From: Fibrobacter sp. UWB4
Lineage (GTDB): Bacteria > Fibrobacterota > Fibrobacteria > Fibrobacterales > Fibrobacteraceae
DNA: 64,000 nucleotides
NCBI RefSeq assembly: GCF_002210345.1
Contig: NZ_MWQI01000001.1
Span: forward strand, 186,001-250,000
Direction of reading: 5' to 3'
The notes under the pieces are model-generated. The model was not told the DNA's origin. It did no database searches and worked only from the letters and a program-made list of their open reading frames with translations. Below, piece by piece: positions 33,573 to 42,514 of this stretch (positions are counted from its first letter, which is position 1; each line of letters opens with the position of its first letter). The position numbers were made by a program, and so were the translations under genes.

Positions 33573-34421
33573 ATGGAAAATCGTGAAATTGCAAAGGCCG
33601 GTGTCTCTCCCGAGAATTTGGAACTCTTGAAGATTGCACTCAAGACGGCAGAACTTGCCGAAGAGAACATCCTCAAGTTTTACCAGAACGATGTTGGTGT
33701 CGAATGGAAGGCGGACAAGACTCCCGTGACGATTGCTGACAAGGGAACGGAAGAACTCGCCCGCAAATTCTGGGCAAAGGAAACTCCCGGCTTTGGCGTC
33801 ATTGGCGAAGAATTCGGCATTGAAAGCCCGGATGCGGAATACCAGTGGGTGATTGACCCGATTGACGGAACAAAATCGTTTATTCACGGAGTGCCTTTGT
33901 TCGGAACGCTGATTGCGCTTTATCGCAAAAACGTTCCGATTGCAAGCGTAATCCGATTGCCGGCAATGAAGAGCGCTGTGTGGGCGGTGAATGGCGGCGG
34001 CGCTTTCTTGGACGGTCGCGAAGTTCGCGCTTCGAAGGTGTCGCAGTTGAGCGATGCGCTTGTGCTTTCGGGAACGGTCAATACGATGGAAGACAAGGGC
34101 TTTGGCGAAGGCTTTACGAAGCTGCGCCGCAGCGCTCGTTTGCACCGAGGCTGGGGCGATTGCTACGGCTATTACCTCGTGGCTGCTGGCCGTGCCGAAA
34201 TCATGGTGGATCCGGTTGTTTCGCTGTGGGACATTGCTCCGTTCCCGCTTTTGATGAAGGAAGCGGGCGGTAAGTTCAGTACCATTGACGGTAAGACGGA
34301 ACTCTTTGACGCAAACGGCAAGCCGACGGCTCCGATTTACGAAGGCTTCACGAGCATCGCGACGAACGGCCTGTTGCACGATACTGCACTGGATTTCCTT
34401 ACACGTCGTTCTGAAGGCTGA
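33573..34421 (+). CDS. hisN: histidinol-phosphatase of the inositol monophosphatase family
   Basis: A 282-residue IMPase-fold enzyme with metal-binding motifs IGEEFG, WVIDPIDGTKSF and SLWDIAPFPLLMKEAGG. Within this fold the GWGDCYGYYLVAAGRAE stretch and the position directly after hisC indicate histidinol-phosphate phosphatase (HisN), which produces histidinol. The last few codons (RRSEG and the stop) are built from the first arm of a composite palindromic element that starts at 34405, so the native C-terminus may have been replaced. Confidence 0.87.
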   Translation: MENREIAKAGVSPENLELLKIALKTAELAEENILKFYQNDVGVEWKADKTPVTIADKGTEELARKFWAKETPGFGVIGEEFGIESPDAEYQWVIDPIDGTKSFIHGVPLFGTLIALYRKNVPIASVIRLPAMKSAVWAVNGGGAFLDGREVRASKVSQLSDALVLSGTVNTMEDKGFGEGFTKLRRSARLHRGWGDCYGYYLVAAGRAEIMVDPVVSLWDIAPFPLLMKEAGGKFSTIDGKTELFDANGKPTAPIYEGFTSIATNGLLHDTALDFLTRRSEG

Positions 34422-34632
34422 AAGCCTGAAGAATCCAGTTAAGTTAAGTAATTACAAGATTTGACTGGATGGGGCAAGCCCCAACTCTTTGGCTCGGTTA
34501 TGCCCATGTAAGCATGGTCGCAACACTCGCCTTTTAAGTAGTCTTCCACCTTCGGTGTCAGGATGACAATGTGTGTGACTTTACTGGATCCCTCACGAGA
34601 GGGTGGTGCCCGCTCGGTGGCGGGCATGACAA
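34405..34632. repeat. composite palindromic element, full length, plus hairpin
   Basis: 34405-34568 is a 164-bp full-length element: GTCGTTCTGAAGGC...GAATCCAGTT, GACTGGATGGGGCAAGCCCC, inner module CTCGGTTATGCCCATG/CATGGTCGCAACACTCGCC, end GTGTCAGGATGAC. It overlaps the end of hisN. 34608-34632 is an inverted GTCATGCCCG-type hairpin. Confidence 0.78.
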
Positions 34633-34637
34633 GCTGT

Positions 34638-37067
34638 TTACCACATTGTTGTATAGCTTACTGAATCAGGGACGAACGTGAACGTTATCGTCCCTTTTTT
34701 TGCGGTGTTGATGTAGGGGATGTGGAGCGAATCGAGGCGGTCGGTCACTTGCTTGTGCGGGTGTCGGAACTTGTTCTTGCGACCGCTTGGGATGATGGCG
34801 TACATGGGGGAGACGGCTGTCACGAACGGCACGCTGCTGGATGTTTTGGAGCCGTGATGCCCAAGCTTTAGCACGTCGCTTTTCAGATAAGCGTCTGTTT
34901 TCATGATTTCTTTTTCGCCTTTGACGGTGAGGTCACCGGTGAGGACGGCGGAATGCCCGAACCCTTTGAGCCGAAGCGTGATGCTCCCTTCGTTCGCTTC
35001 AACGCAGACATCGTTTCGCGGGTGGATCGTCCGCATTTCAAAGTATTTCTCTTTCCACAGGATGCCGCGATGGATGTTGCGGATGGGGATGTTTCTTTTG
35101 CGGGCTTCGCTGAGGACTTGTTGCCAGTCGGGTTTGCTTTCTTTCATAGAACAATCGCTTGCCCAGAGTTCCTTGATGGGAAACATTTTCAAGAGCGAAA
35201 GCGCTCCGCCGAAATGGTCCTTGTCGGGATGCGTGATGATGAGTGCGTCGAGCTTGCTTACGCCAATGTGGTGTAAAAATGGTACGATGATGTCTTTGCC
35301 GGAATCTTGACGACTGTTGTCGCCTGCGTCCACGAGAAAATACCTGCCGGATGGCGCCTTGATGAGATGGCTGTCGCCTTGTCCGACGTCAATAGTCGTG
35401 AGCGTCCAAGACGGATGCCGTATTTCTTGGTAAGCTTCAAATGCGAACGAGGCTGAGGCGGCTAAAATGCATAAAAACATGTACTTGCGGGCGATGTAAT
35501 TCTTGTAGCAAACCGGCAAAAGTAAAATCAGGATTCCGAGCGCAAGCAGAACCGCAGGTGGGAACGGCCCGACTGTCATCGATGCGGCTGCGCAGTCCGA
35601 GAGGATGCGCGTCAATAGCGATGCCAACCGCAAAAAGAATCTCGCGGCGGCGCAGAATGTTCCGCAGATAAAGTCTACGGGCGAAAGCTGTGCAAAAAGC
35701 CCCGCCTGCATGCCAAGCGAAATCGCAGGCACGATGATTAGATTCCCGAACCATGCGAACGGCGAAAGCGTCTTGAAATGGTGGATGAGGAATGGCGCTG
35801 TGGCGAGTGTTGCGCAGAGCGTGACGTAAGTCGGGTCAATTGCGAATGATTGAATCTTTTGCCAAAGTTTATTTTGCTTGAAACTGTCGGGCAAAAGCTT
35901 TGTCGGGTTGTGCGGTGTGCCGATGATTATCCCTGCGGTGGCGGCAAAAGAAAGCTGGAATCCCGGATTCCATATGACGCTTGGCTCTGGCAAAATGATC
36001 AGCAATAGTGCAACGCCCAGACTGTTGAGCGTATTTGCGGGTTTCCCGAATAAAGTGCCGATTTGCGGGATGACAAACATCATGACGGCGCGGCGCACGG
36101 CTGGCGAGCCTCCCGTAACGGGAACGTAAATGGTGAGAAGAATTGAAGCAATGATAGTTACGATTTTATGTGGAATCCCGGTCGCTTTCAGGAAAATCAT
36201 GAGCATTCCCGCAAGCAAGACGACGTGAAAACCGCTAATCGCAAGTACATGCACAAGTCCCGACCGCTGAAAATCGCTCCGCAGCACTTCTGGAATCCCC
36301 GAGCGGTCGCCCGCCAATAGCCCCATCAAGAGTCCCGTTTCGGCTGGATCGAGGAACTTTGCGAATCTCGCCTGCATAAATTGCCGAAACTTAAAAAAGC
36401 TCCGTTCGAAAGTCCAATCACCGGGGTACGCTTCCCAATGCTTAAATTTGCCATAAGCGGCCAAATTTTGCGATTTTAGCCAGTTTTGCGTGTCAAATGC
36501 GCCGGGTACGCTCGGCGGCGTCACGGGGTACCATGACGCTTCAAAACAGATGGAATCTCCAGGCAGGGGGAGGTCCGGGAGGTTTCTTTTTTCTGTCAGG
36601 CGTACTTTATACTCCCCGCGCGCATTCTTGCGAACCGTTTCCTCGGCATTTGCTGAAACATTGATGATAAACGCCGTCCCTTTGGGCCGTGGGAGCCTAG
36701 ATTCGACTTTCCCGCACCCGAAATTGCTTATGGCATCATTTTTGCGAACCTCATAAGACCGCTCGGTTAATACCGGGCGTTTGTTGCTCACAAATTGCTC
36801 GTTCGATAGCTCAAAAATCCCCGGAATCCCCTCGTGGGCGACAATTCCTGCGGCTATGGAGATGAATATGACCCATTGGATGCGTTTTCTGAATAAATGC
36901 GTCGAAAAAAGCAGTGCTCCTAGTAGAAAAAATGCGTATTCGGGCTTGTCGATGGATACTAACGTGATGACGGTCGCTGTTGCGCTCACTAGGGCCGGTT
37001 TCCCATTTAGCGGGGCTAAAAGATCCCTAAATGTGATAAATATTTTTTCTTTGATATTTTTTTTCAT
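34638..37067 (-). CDS. comEC: ComEC/Rec2-family DNA uptake channel
   Basis: An 809-residue membrane protein with the three ComEC parts: an N-terminal segment with an OB-like periplasmic region (DUF4131, about residues 30-215), the multi-helix Competence domain (about 230-520, with GLLAGDRSGIP and LLAISGFH-type VHVLAISGFHVVLL), and a C-terminal metallo-beta-lactamase-like domain (IDVGQGDSHLI, ITHPDKDHFGG, LKLGHHGSKTSSS). ComEC carries single-stranded DNA across the inner membrane in natural transformation; the lactamase-like domain is proposed to degrade the non-transforming strand. It is full length and intact. No other competence genes are beside it. Confidence 0.9.
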   Translation of the reverse strand: MKKNIKEKIFITFRDLLAPLNGKPALVSATATVITLVSIDKPEYAFFLLGALLFSTHLFRKRIQWVIFISIAAGIVAHEGIPGIFELSNEQFVSNKRPVLTERSYEVRKNDAISNFGCGKVESRLPRPKGTAFIINVSANAEETVRKNARGEYKVRLTEKRNLPDLPLPGDSICFEASWYPVTPPSVPGAFDTQNWLKSQNLAAYGKFKHWEAYPGDWTFERSFFKFRQFMQARFAKFLDPAETGLLMGLLAGDRSGIPEVLRSDFQRSGLVHVLAISGFHVVLLAGMLMIFLKATGIPHKIVTIIASILLTIYVPVTGGSPAVRRAVMMFVIPQIGTLFGKPANTLNSLGVALLLIILPEPSVIWNPGFQLSFAATAGIIIGTPHNPTKLLPDSFKQNKLWQKIQSFAIDPTYVTLCATLATAPFLIHHFKTLSPFAWFGNLIIVPAISLGMQAGLFAQLSPVDFICGTFCAAARFFLRLASLLTRILSDCAAASMTVGPFPPAVLLALGILILLLPVCYKNYIARKYMFLCILAASASFAFEAYQEIRHPSWTLTTIDVGQGDSHLIKAPSGRYFLVDAGDNSRQDSGKDIIVPFLHHIGVSKLDALIITHPDKDHFGGALSLLKMFPIKELWASDCSMKESKPDWQQVLSEARKRNIPIRNIHRGILWKEKYFEMRTIHPRNDVCVEANEGSITLRLKGFGHSAVLTGDLTVKGEKEIMKTDAYLKSDVLKLGHHGSKTSSSVPFVTAVSPMYAIIPSGRKNKFRHPHKQVTDRLDSLHIPYINTAKKGTITFTFVPDSVSYTTMW

Positions 37068-37144
37068 TTTATGATTTCTTTTGTATTTTAAGTGGGTGTC
37101 TGTTTCTTATACACGCATTTGAGGAGAATTTGGGTCCGCTTTTT

Positions 37145-38422
37145 ATGAAAAATGTTTGTAAAAAAATGTGGGTTTTGGCGCTTTTTTGCATTTTGTGGAC
37201 AAGCTTTTTTACATCATGTTCAGACACTGTTGGTGCCGATGGTGACGTGACGTTACCTCCGAAAAACCTTACGATTGTACATAAGCTTTATCCAAACGAC
37301 TTGGCGAAAAATGATTCTGCTGCGGCAAATCTCGCTTTTGGAGTAATGCTTGTCGTTCATCCTAAAGCGTCTTATACTCTATCGTTTGATATTGATTCTA
37401 CGCAACCGGCTCCGGAATTGCAGTTGTTCCGTACTTTTGATATAAACGATTCTGATGGGCGTGTCGGCTATAACAAGGTGCGTACGTTATTGCCGGAGAT
37501 TGTCGGGAATCGCTATGTCTATTCTTTTGTTTGCGAAGAAAATAAAATGTCGATATGGTTTACGACACTGGGCGTTGATGGAAATTATTATGAAGGTAAA
37601 ATCAATAATATAAGCTTTAATGGTACTGGCACGTATAGCGATCATTTTTCTATTAATTTGATTGTTGTTGGTGCCATGGAAAAAACGTGTGACGGGAAAA
37701 ATGTCGATGAACTTTCCCGCTACATGCTAGATCTTTTTCGCGAAAAGTATTACGGTGTAACCATTGATACTCTTTATGTGCGTTATGCGCATGAACATCC
37801 AACGTTGGGGAGTAAATATCCGGCGGATAGGCCCTGGGTCGCTGGTGAAAGTTCCGAAGACACGTTCCTGAGTGAACTGGCGGGGTGGCCCGAAGACAAT
37901 CTTCGCAATTCGCTGAATGTTATTTTGGTGCATAGCATTGGGGAAAATGAAATTATGGGTTTTGCCCGCTTGTTCTCGGGCGTTCTTGGCGCAGGAAAGG
38001 AAAATTCTGTTGTGATTGGTGCGCATGTCAGAAAGTCGTTGAATGAACTGGAACTTCTTTCGTCCTATAACATTGTGATGACTGCCGTTCACGAGACGGG
38101 ACATTTCTTTGGGCTAAGGCATACGTCGGCAACGCGGCGTGATTTGAAGGGCGATATGTCAAACATCGAAGATGGGCTGACGGATACTCCGTTCTGTGGG
38201 TATTTCTTGACGAGTACTCTTTATAAGCAGTCTGGGCGTTCTGATTTTGTTTCCAGTGGTTGCCGTGAAAATTGCGCCATTTCGAGAAACGATCCGATTT
38301 ATGCTTGTCCGGATTTAGATAATATTATGTTCCCTGTGACGGTTGACTGTAATGAGGGCGCCTCGTTTACGAACCAGCAGATGGAAATAATTCGATCTTC
38401 CTTGATGATTTTCCCGCACTAA
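37145..38422 (+). CDS. metzincin-type metalloprotease lipoprotein
   Basis: A 425-residue protein with a lipoprotein signal peptide (MKNVCKKMWVLALFC...FTSC, Cys at about 25). A zinc-binding metzincin motif HETGHFFGLRH (H-E-x-x-H-x-x-G-x-x-H) is at about residues 316-326, with the LDNIMFP sequence near the C-terminus serving as a plausible Met-turn. It is predicted to be a lipid-anchored protease of the envelope or surface. The ATG at 37145 starts the signal peptide; TTG 37130 is nearer the GAGGAG at 37121 but adds five unlikely residues. The DUF4416 gene follows after 4 bases. Confidence 0.78.
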   Translation: MKNVCKKMWVLALFCILWTSFFTSCSDTVGADGDVTLPPKNLTIVHKLYPNDLAKNDSAAANLAFGVMLVVHPKASYTLSFDIDSTQPAPELQLFRTFDINDSDGRVGYNKVRTLLPEIVGNRYVYSFVCEENKMSIWFTTLGVDGNYYEGKINNISFNGTGTYSDHFSINLIVVGAMEKTCDGKNVDELSRYMLDLFREKYYGVTIDTLYVRYAHEHPTLGSKYPADRPWVAGESSEDTFLSELAGWPEDNLRNSLNVILVHSIGENEIMGFARLFSGVLGAGKENSVVIGAHVRKSLNELELLSSYNIVMTAVHETGHFFGLRHTSATRRDLKGDMSNIEDGLTDTPFCGYFLTSTLYKQSGRSDFVSSGCRENCAISRNDPIYACPDLDNIMFPVTVDCNEGASFTNQQMEIIRSSLMIFPH

Positions 38423-38426
38423 AAAG

Positions 38427-38960
38427 ATGAAAGCTTCTCAATTTTCCGAAAATGCGCAATTGATTGCGTTTGTGTTGCAGAAAGGGTCTGAATGGGACCC
38501 GAAAGTAATTGAACTTCTTGAAAAAACTTGGGGACCGATCCGCCATAAGGGTCGTCTTTTTGCGTTTGACAAGACGGATTACTACAAGCCTGAAATGGGC
38601 GATGACCTTTATCGTGGGGTCGTTTCTTTTGAAAAGGAAATCCCGCCAGAGACGATTGCAGAAGAAAAGGAACGCAGCAATGCGCTAGAACTTACGACCG
38701 CTTCGGCTGAAGCTCCTGAACTTCGCCATGTAAACATTGACATTGGCTACATGGACATGGACAAGGTGGTGCTGCCAAGTTATAAGCGTGGACCGTTCAA
38801 GCTTTATGCGGGCAAGGGCGTGTGGCTCGACATGCTTTTAACATACGCCAAGGGCGTTTTCCACCCGACGGCATGGGCTTTTGATGATTTTGTACGGAAT
38901 CCCTACCAGCACGATTTGCAGCTGATACGCGAAAAGTTCAAAAAAGCGCGTAAGGGATAA
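38427..38960 (+). CDS. DUF4416-family protein
   Basis: A 177-residue soluble protein matching the DUF4416 pattern: FAFDKTDYYKPEMGDDLYRG, a Lys/Asn-rich helix (EEKERSNALELTT), RHVNIDIGYMDMDKVVL and KLYAGKGVWLDMLLTY. Members are widespread in delta-proteobacterial and related lineages and have no known function. It is 4 bases downstream of the metzincin lipoprotein and co-transcribed with it, but nothing in the sequence links the two biochemically. Confidence 0.85.
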   Translation: MKASQFSENAQLIAFVLQKGSEWDPKVIELLEKTWGPIRHKGRLFAFDKTDYYKPEMGDDLYRGVVSFEKEIPPETIAEEKERSNALELTTASAEAPELRHVNIDIGYMDMDKVVLPSYKRGPFKLYAGKGVWLDMLLTYAKGVFHPTAWAFDDFVRNPYQHDLQLIREKFKKARKG

Positions 38961-39057
38961 TTCGGAATTAGGAACAATCGCTCAATATCGCTTGATTCCC
39001 TCCCTTTGGTCGAGAAGGACGATTCTCTAAGTCTAAATCTTTTTATATTGCATATTG

Positions 39058-40257
39058 ATGAATAAGAAGCATTTACTCCTTGGTCTTTTGACCACCTCGC
39101 TTATTGCGTGTTATTCCCCCGATCCGTTCGAGGCTGAATCATTGAATAGTTCTGGTTCCAGTGTGGAATCGGAAATTGGAAAGGTTTACCCGGTGGATGG
39201 CGATGCCAAAGATGGAGAGCAAACTTGCAATCCCTCTGTGAGCAATGATCCCGTAAAATTCCCGGCGTCGATGCTGTGGCTCAACTTCGGTAAAATCAAC
39301 GTGGGAAAGCATGATTCTCACTATAGCGTAGAAAAAGTAAGTGTGCATGACCGCTTAACGGTTTCGGATACGGCTAACGATGTGAAGTGGTACTTGATGC
39401 GCGATGTATCCAAAGGCGAATGCGAGTTCCAGGACCCTGAATGGAGTACGCATGCTGATTATATCGTCGCCTTGCGTGGTTATGATGTCAATGGCAGCAA
39501 GGCCTGCGAAGATCTGGACTACGGGATTTTTGCCGTTCGCACGTCGGATAAGGAAAAATTCTGGTTCTATGAAAAGAAGATTATTGGAGAAGCGACACCG
39601 CATGTGTGGGTTGATCCTATGGCGGAAGCTCCTGAAGATGGCGATGATTCAACGATTGAAGGTTTCTTTGGTACAAAAAATGTGCACCTCACCTACATTG
39701 AGGGGGAACAATATCCGCAAAGGAAAATCGTGTTCGTTGATTATGCGAACGGAGGCAAGGCCGTTAGGCTGAAAAAGCCGTCTGATCGCGAGAACTGGAA
39801 TATTGATAGCCCACTGATTTCGCCGGATGGAAAGTTTGTCGTCTATAACATGAAAAAGAGCGAAAACACCTGGGAAGCCTATGTGCAGGAACTTTCCGAG
39901 AATTCTAAAGCTGTAAAGATTGAATTGACGAAGGACATGATGTCTGAGCCGGCACAGCCGCATTGGTTCCAGTTTAATGGTCGGCTCTTTGTTTTGTGGG
40001 CAGAGTTCCCGCAGAGTTCGGAAATGCAGATGCTGAATAAGCACAAGCTGAATGAAGCATCGAGCCAGGATGGTTCTGTCGGACGTACGGTGATGCGCGA
40101 GATCCGCTTGAATGCGGGGGCGCCTGCTGACCTTGCCGTGGAATGGGTCGGAAATAATATCGAGATTGCGCCTGTGCCAATGACGGGTGGCCGCTCTCCT
40201 GATGGCAAGTTCCTGGCGACTGGCACAAACAATGCCTATTTGATTAAGCTTCCGTGA
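39058..40257 (+). CDS. lipoprotein with TolB/PD40-like repeats
   Basis: A 399-residue protein with a lipoprotein signal peptide (lipobox LIAC, Cys 20). The second half has PD40-type beta-propeller strand motifs (SPLISPDGKFVVYNMKK at about residue 255 and GGRSPDGKFLATGTNN near the C-terminus). This suggests a small propeller on the periplasmic or outer face. ATG 39058 begins the signal peptide. The beta-barrel gene starts 8 bases after its stop, so the pair likely work together in the envelope. Exact role unknown. Confidence 0.75.
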   Translation: MNKKHLLLGLLTTSLIACYSPDPFEAESLNSSGSSVESEIGKVYPVDGDAKDGEQTCNPSVSNDPVKFPASMLWLNFGKINVGKHDSHYSVEKVSVHDRLTVSDTANDVKWYLMRDVSKGECEFQDPEWSTHADYIVALRGYDVNGSKACEDLDYGIFAVRTSDKEKFWFYEKKIIGEATPHVWVDPMAEAPEDGDDSTIEGFFGTKNVHLTYIEGEQYPQRKIVFVDYANGGKAVRLKKPSDRENWNIDSPLISPDGKFVVYNMKKSENTWEAYVQELSENSKAVKIELTKDMMSEPAQPHWFQFNGRLFVLWAEFPQSSEMQMLNKHKLNEASSQDGSVGRTVMREIRLNAGAPADLAVEWVGNNIEIAPVPMTGGRSPDGKFLATGTNNAYLIKLP

Positions 40258-40265
40258 GGTCCGAC

Positions 40266-41387
40266 ATGAAAAAGAATTTATTGGTTGAAGGCTCTTCTTT
40301 AGTCGCGCTTGTTGCGGTTGCTTTTTATGCAGGCTTTAATTCTCCTGTGACGCCTGCGACTCCGTGGCAGTCCATTGGCGGTTGCGGTGCGGGTGGATCT
40401 GGAGGTGGCTCTGGCGATGGCATTAAGTGGATTGGCCAAGGCGTTTCTGGCGGCTATCTTGAAGCCGAGGTCTTTACGAAGTACAATGTTGGGCAGAACT
40501 TCTCGGCACTTTCTGTAAATCCGCATTTTTCGATTAAGCCGACCTGGGATACGAAGCTTGGTGTTTCTATTCCGCTTGTGAGCCATCAGGGCGAAGTACA
40601 GTACCGTAGTAACCAGGCTCCGACAGACCGCAGTACGGGTGGCCTTGGCGATATCTCGTTTGACTTTTCGAAGACGATCGGCAGTGGCGGTGCGGCTTCA
40701 CTTTCGGCATCGCTCACGATTCCGACTGGGCAGTACGATATCAAGCGCGGTACGGATAATTCAAAAGAAATCTTGCCGAGCAGCTTCCAGAAAGGTAGCG
40801 GGCTTTATTCGCTTACTCTTGGATGGGATTACAGCCGCGATACGGACAAGGGTATTTGGCTTTATAGCCTGAGCTACACGCACCCGTTTGCAATGCACTT
40901 GTTCTCGGGGAAAAACGAGTTTAACGACAGCTACTGGAAGAATATCAAAAAACACGGAGATCGCTTCAAATACCGCTTTAAACCGTATGGAGAGAATGAC
41001 CTCGGCGCATTTACGCCTCCGTCCGTTGGCGGCTCGGTGGCTTACGGTTATCGCGGCCGTACCGGCATTGTGCAGTCGTTCGGTTTGAACTTCTCTGTTC
41101 CGCTTGGCGTGGCCTGGATTCCTTCTGAAACGGAGGGCGTCTATGACCCGAAGCCGGACCCGGATCACCAGGCTTGGTCGTTCTCACTTGTGTATGGCAT
41201 TGAGTTCTCGAATCCGGATTTCCCGGTGTTCCTTGCGCTTTCGTTGCCGATTCACGACAAGGCAGGTGGCGCTAATGCCAAGAATGAATACGATGAAAGT
41301 CCTATGAAAAAGTGGAACGCTCCGGACTGGAAAGATATTGGCCAGCAGTGGACGATTGCCGTCGGCGTTAAGGGAAGCTTCTTTTAG
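40266..41387 (+). CDS. outer-membrane beta-barrel protein
   Basis: A 373-residue protein with an N-terminal hydrophobic signal (SSLVALVAVAFYAGF), a Gly-rich linker (GGCGAGGSGGGSGDG, residues about 42-56) and then amphipathic strands throughout, ending in a terminal Phe (KGSFF), the usual C-terminal signature for BAM-dependent insertion. The strand pattern and length resemble transporter-like barrels of the phenol-degradation MetA family, but I cannot assign a substrate. It is expressed with the preceding lipoprotein. Confidence 0.75.
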   Translation: MKKNLLVEGSSLVALVAVAFYAGFNSPVTPATPWQSIGGCGAGGSGGGSGDGIKWIGQGVSGGYLEAEVFTKYNVGQNFSALSVNPHFSIKPTWDTKLGVSIPLVSHQGEVQYRSNQAPTDRSTGGLGDISFDFSKTIGSGGAASLSASLTIPTGQYDIKRGTDNSKEILPSSFQKGSGLYSLTLGWDYSRDTDKGIWLYSLSYTHPFAMHLFSGKNEFNDSYWKNIKKHGDRFKYRFKPYGENDLGAFTPPSVGGSVAYGYRGRTGIVQSFGLNFSVPLGVAWIPSETEGVYDPKPDPDHQAWSFSLVYGIEFSNPDFPVFLALSLPIHDKAGGANAKNEYDESPMKKWNAPDWKDIGQQWTIAVGVKGSFF

Positions 41388-41533
41388 TTAGTAGACAGTA
41401 GGCAGTAGTCGGTAGGAAGTTTTATAATCGCGGCTGCGCCGCCTGACTTGGTTCGCTGCGCTTGGGCTATTGCTCATACCTCAAAGGCACGGAGTGCCGA
41501 CCCCATACCTCGAAGCACCGTAGGTGCGACCTG
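41388..41533. repeat. short tandem repeats and GCTCATA-type element
   Basis: TAGTAGACAGTAGGCAGTAG-like units (41388-41421), then GCGGCTGCGCCGC hairpin, TTGCTCATACCTCAAAGGC, the hairpin GGCACGGAGTGCC and GACCCCATACCTC; related to the repeats at 10914-11045 and 31590-31712. Confidence 0.55.
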
Positions 41534-42463
41534 TTATGCCCTGGGGTGAGTCTTCTTGAAGGCTTGCTTGAGGCGTTCTGCGTTTACATGCGTGTAGATC
41601 TGCGTGGTGGAAATGTTTGAATGTCCGAGCATTTCCTTGACACTCATGATTTCGGCGCCGTTTTCTAGCAGGTGCGTTGCGAAACTGTGGCGCAGTACGT
41701 GCGGGCTTGCCTTGCCTTCCCAGCCGATTTCGCGGAGCAGGTCGTGGATATCGTTGCGTAATGTGCGGATCCCAAACGGTTTGCCGTCTTCGCTCAGGAA
41801 TACAAAGCTTGTGGCGCCTGGGGCGTGTCCTGCATTGATCTCTGCCGCCCTGAATTTTTCGAGCCAGGAAATGAGCGAATCTGTAATGGGGACGATGCGT
41901 TCCTTGTTTCCTTTACCGATCACGCGGACAAGCTTTTCTTTTATCTGTAACTGATTCCAGCAGAGGCTTTGGCATTCTGAAATTCGCAGCCCTGAACCGT
42001 AAATGAGTTCGAGCAGGAGGCGGGCGCGGACTTGCTTTAATGACGGATTCTCGGGGAGTTCCGGGAATTTTTCTTCGGCGAGATCTTTCTGTCCGAGAAA
42101 GGAAACGAGACGCTTGGGACGCTTGGGCATGGGGATTGCTTCTGCAGGATTTTTTTGCAATACCATGGAACGTACGAGGTACTTGCCAAAGCTTTTTAAT
42201 GCGGCCAGGTGCTCGCAGATGCTTGTGGGTGCTAGTTTCTGCTTGATTTTCAGGTCCCAGACAAAAGCCTTGATGTTCATTTCGGAAAATGCTTCGAGCG
42301 GTGATGCGCCTTGTTGCGCATTTGGATCGGGGGACTTGTTTTCTGCCAGTGATGTGATATATTTTTCGAGTGATTTCCGGTAGGTTTCGACCGTTCTTTC
42401 GGAGTACCTGCGCTGTGTTTGCAGGTATAACAGGAAATTTTTGATGTATTCGTCTAAAAGCAT
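41534..42463 (-). CDS. XerC/XerD-type tyrosine recombinase
   Basis: A 309-residue tyrosine recombinase with an N-terminal SAM-like core-binding domain (residues 1-110) and a catalytic domain holding the full set of active residues: Arg in YGSGLRISE, Lys in VIGKGNKER, His-x-x-Arg in HVLRHSFATHLL, His in LGHSNISTTQ and Tyr in QIYTHV. The length and motifs match XerC/XerD, which resolve chromosome dimers at dif. An insertion or integrase role is less likely because no att site, phage gene or IS is nearby. I cannot tell XerC from XerD. Confidence 0.88.
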   Translation of the reverse strand: MLLDEYIKNFLLYLQTQRRYSERTVETYRKSLEKYITSLAENKSPDPNAQQGASPLEAFSEMNIKAFVWDLKIKQKLAPTSICEHLAALKSFGKYLVRSMVLQKNPAEAIPMPKRPKRLVSFLGQKDLAEEKFPELPENPSLKQVRARLLLELIYGSGLRISECQSLCWNQLQIKEKLVRVIGKGNKERIVPITDSLISWLEKFRAAEINAGHAPGATSFVFLSEDGKPFGIRTLRNDIHDLLREIGWEGKASPHVLRHSFATHLLENGAEIMSVKEMLGHSNISTTQIYTHVNAERLKQAFKKTHPRA

Positions 42464-42514
42464 TGTTCTTCGCTGTTGTCAAAAAGAAAAATAATCTATC
42501 TTAGTTGACACCAA

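Noticed and set aside
32502-34379. A 625-codon open frame antisense to hisC and hisN
   Set aside because: It spans two well-supported genes on the other strand and shows only His/Arg-rich low-information sequence typical of antisense frames.
41534-42463. Integrase of a mobile element
   Set aside because: Sequence and length fit XerC/XerD and there are no att sites, tRNA junction or phage genes nearby.
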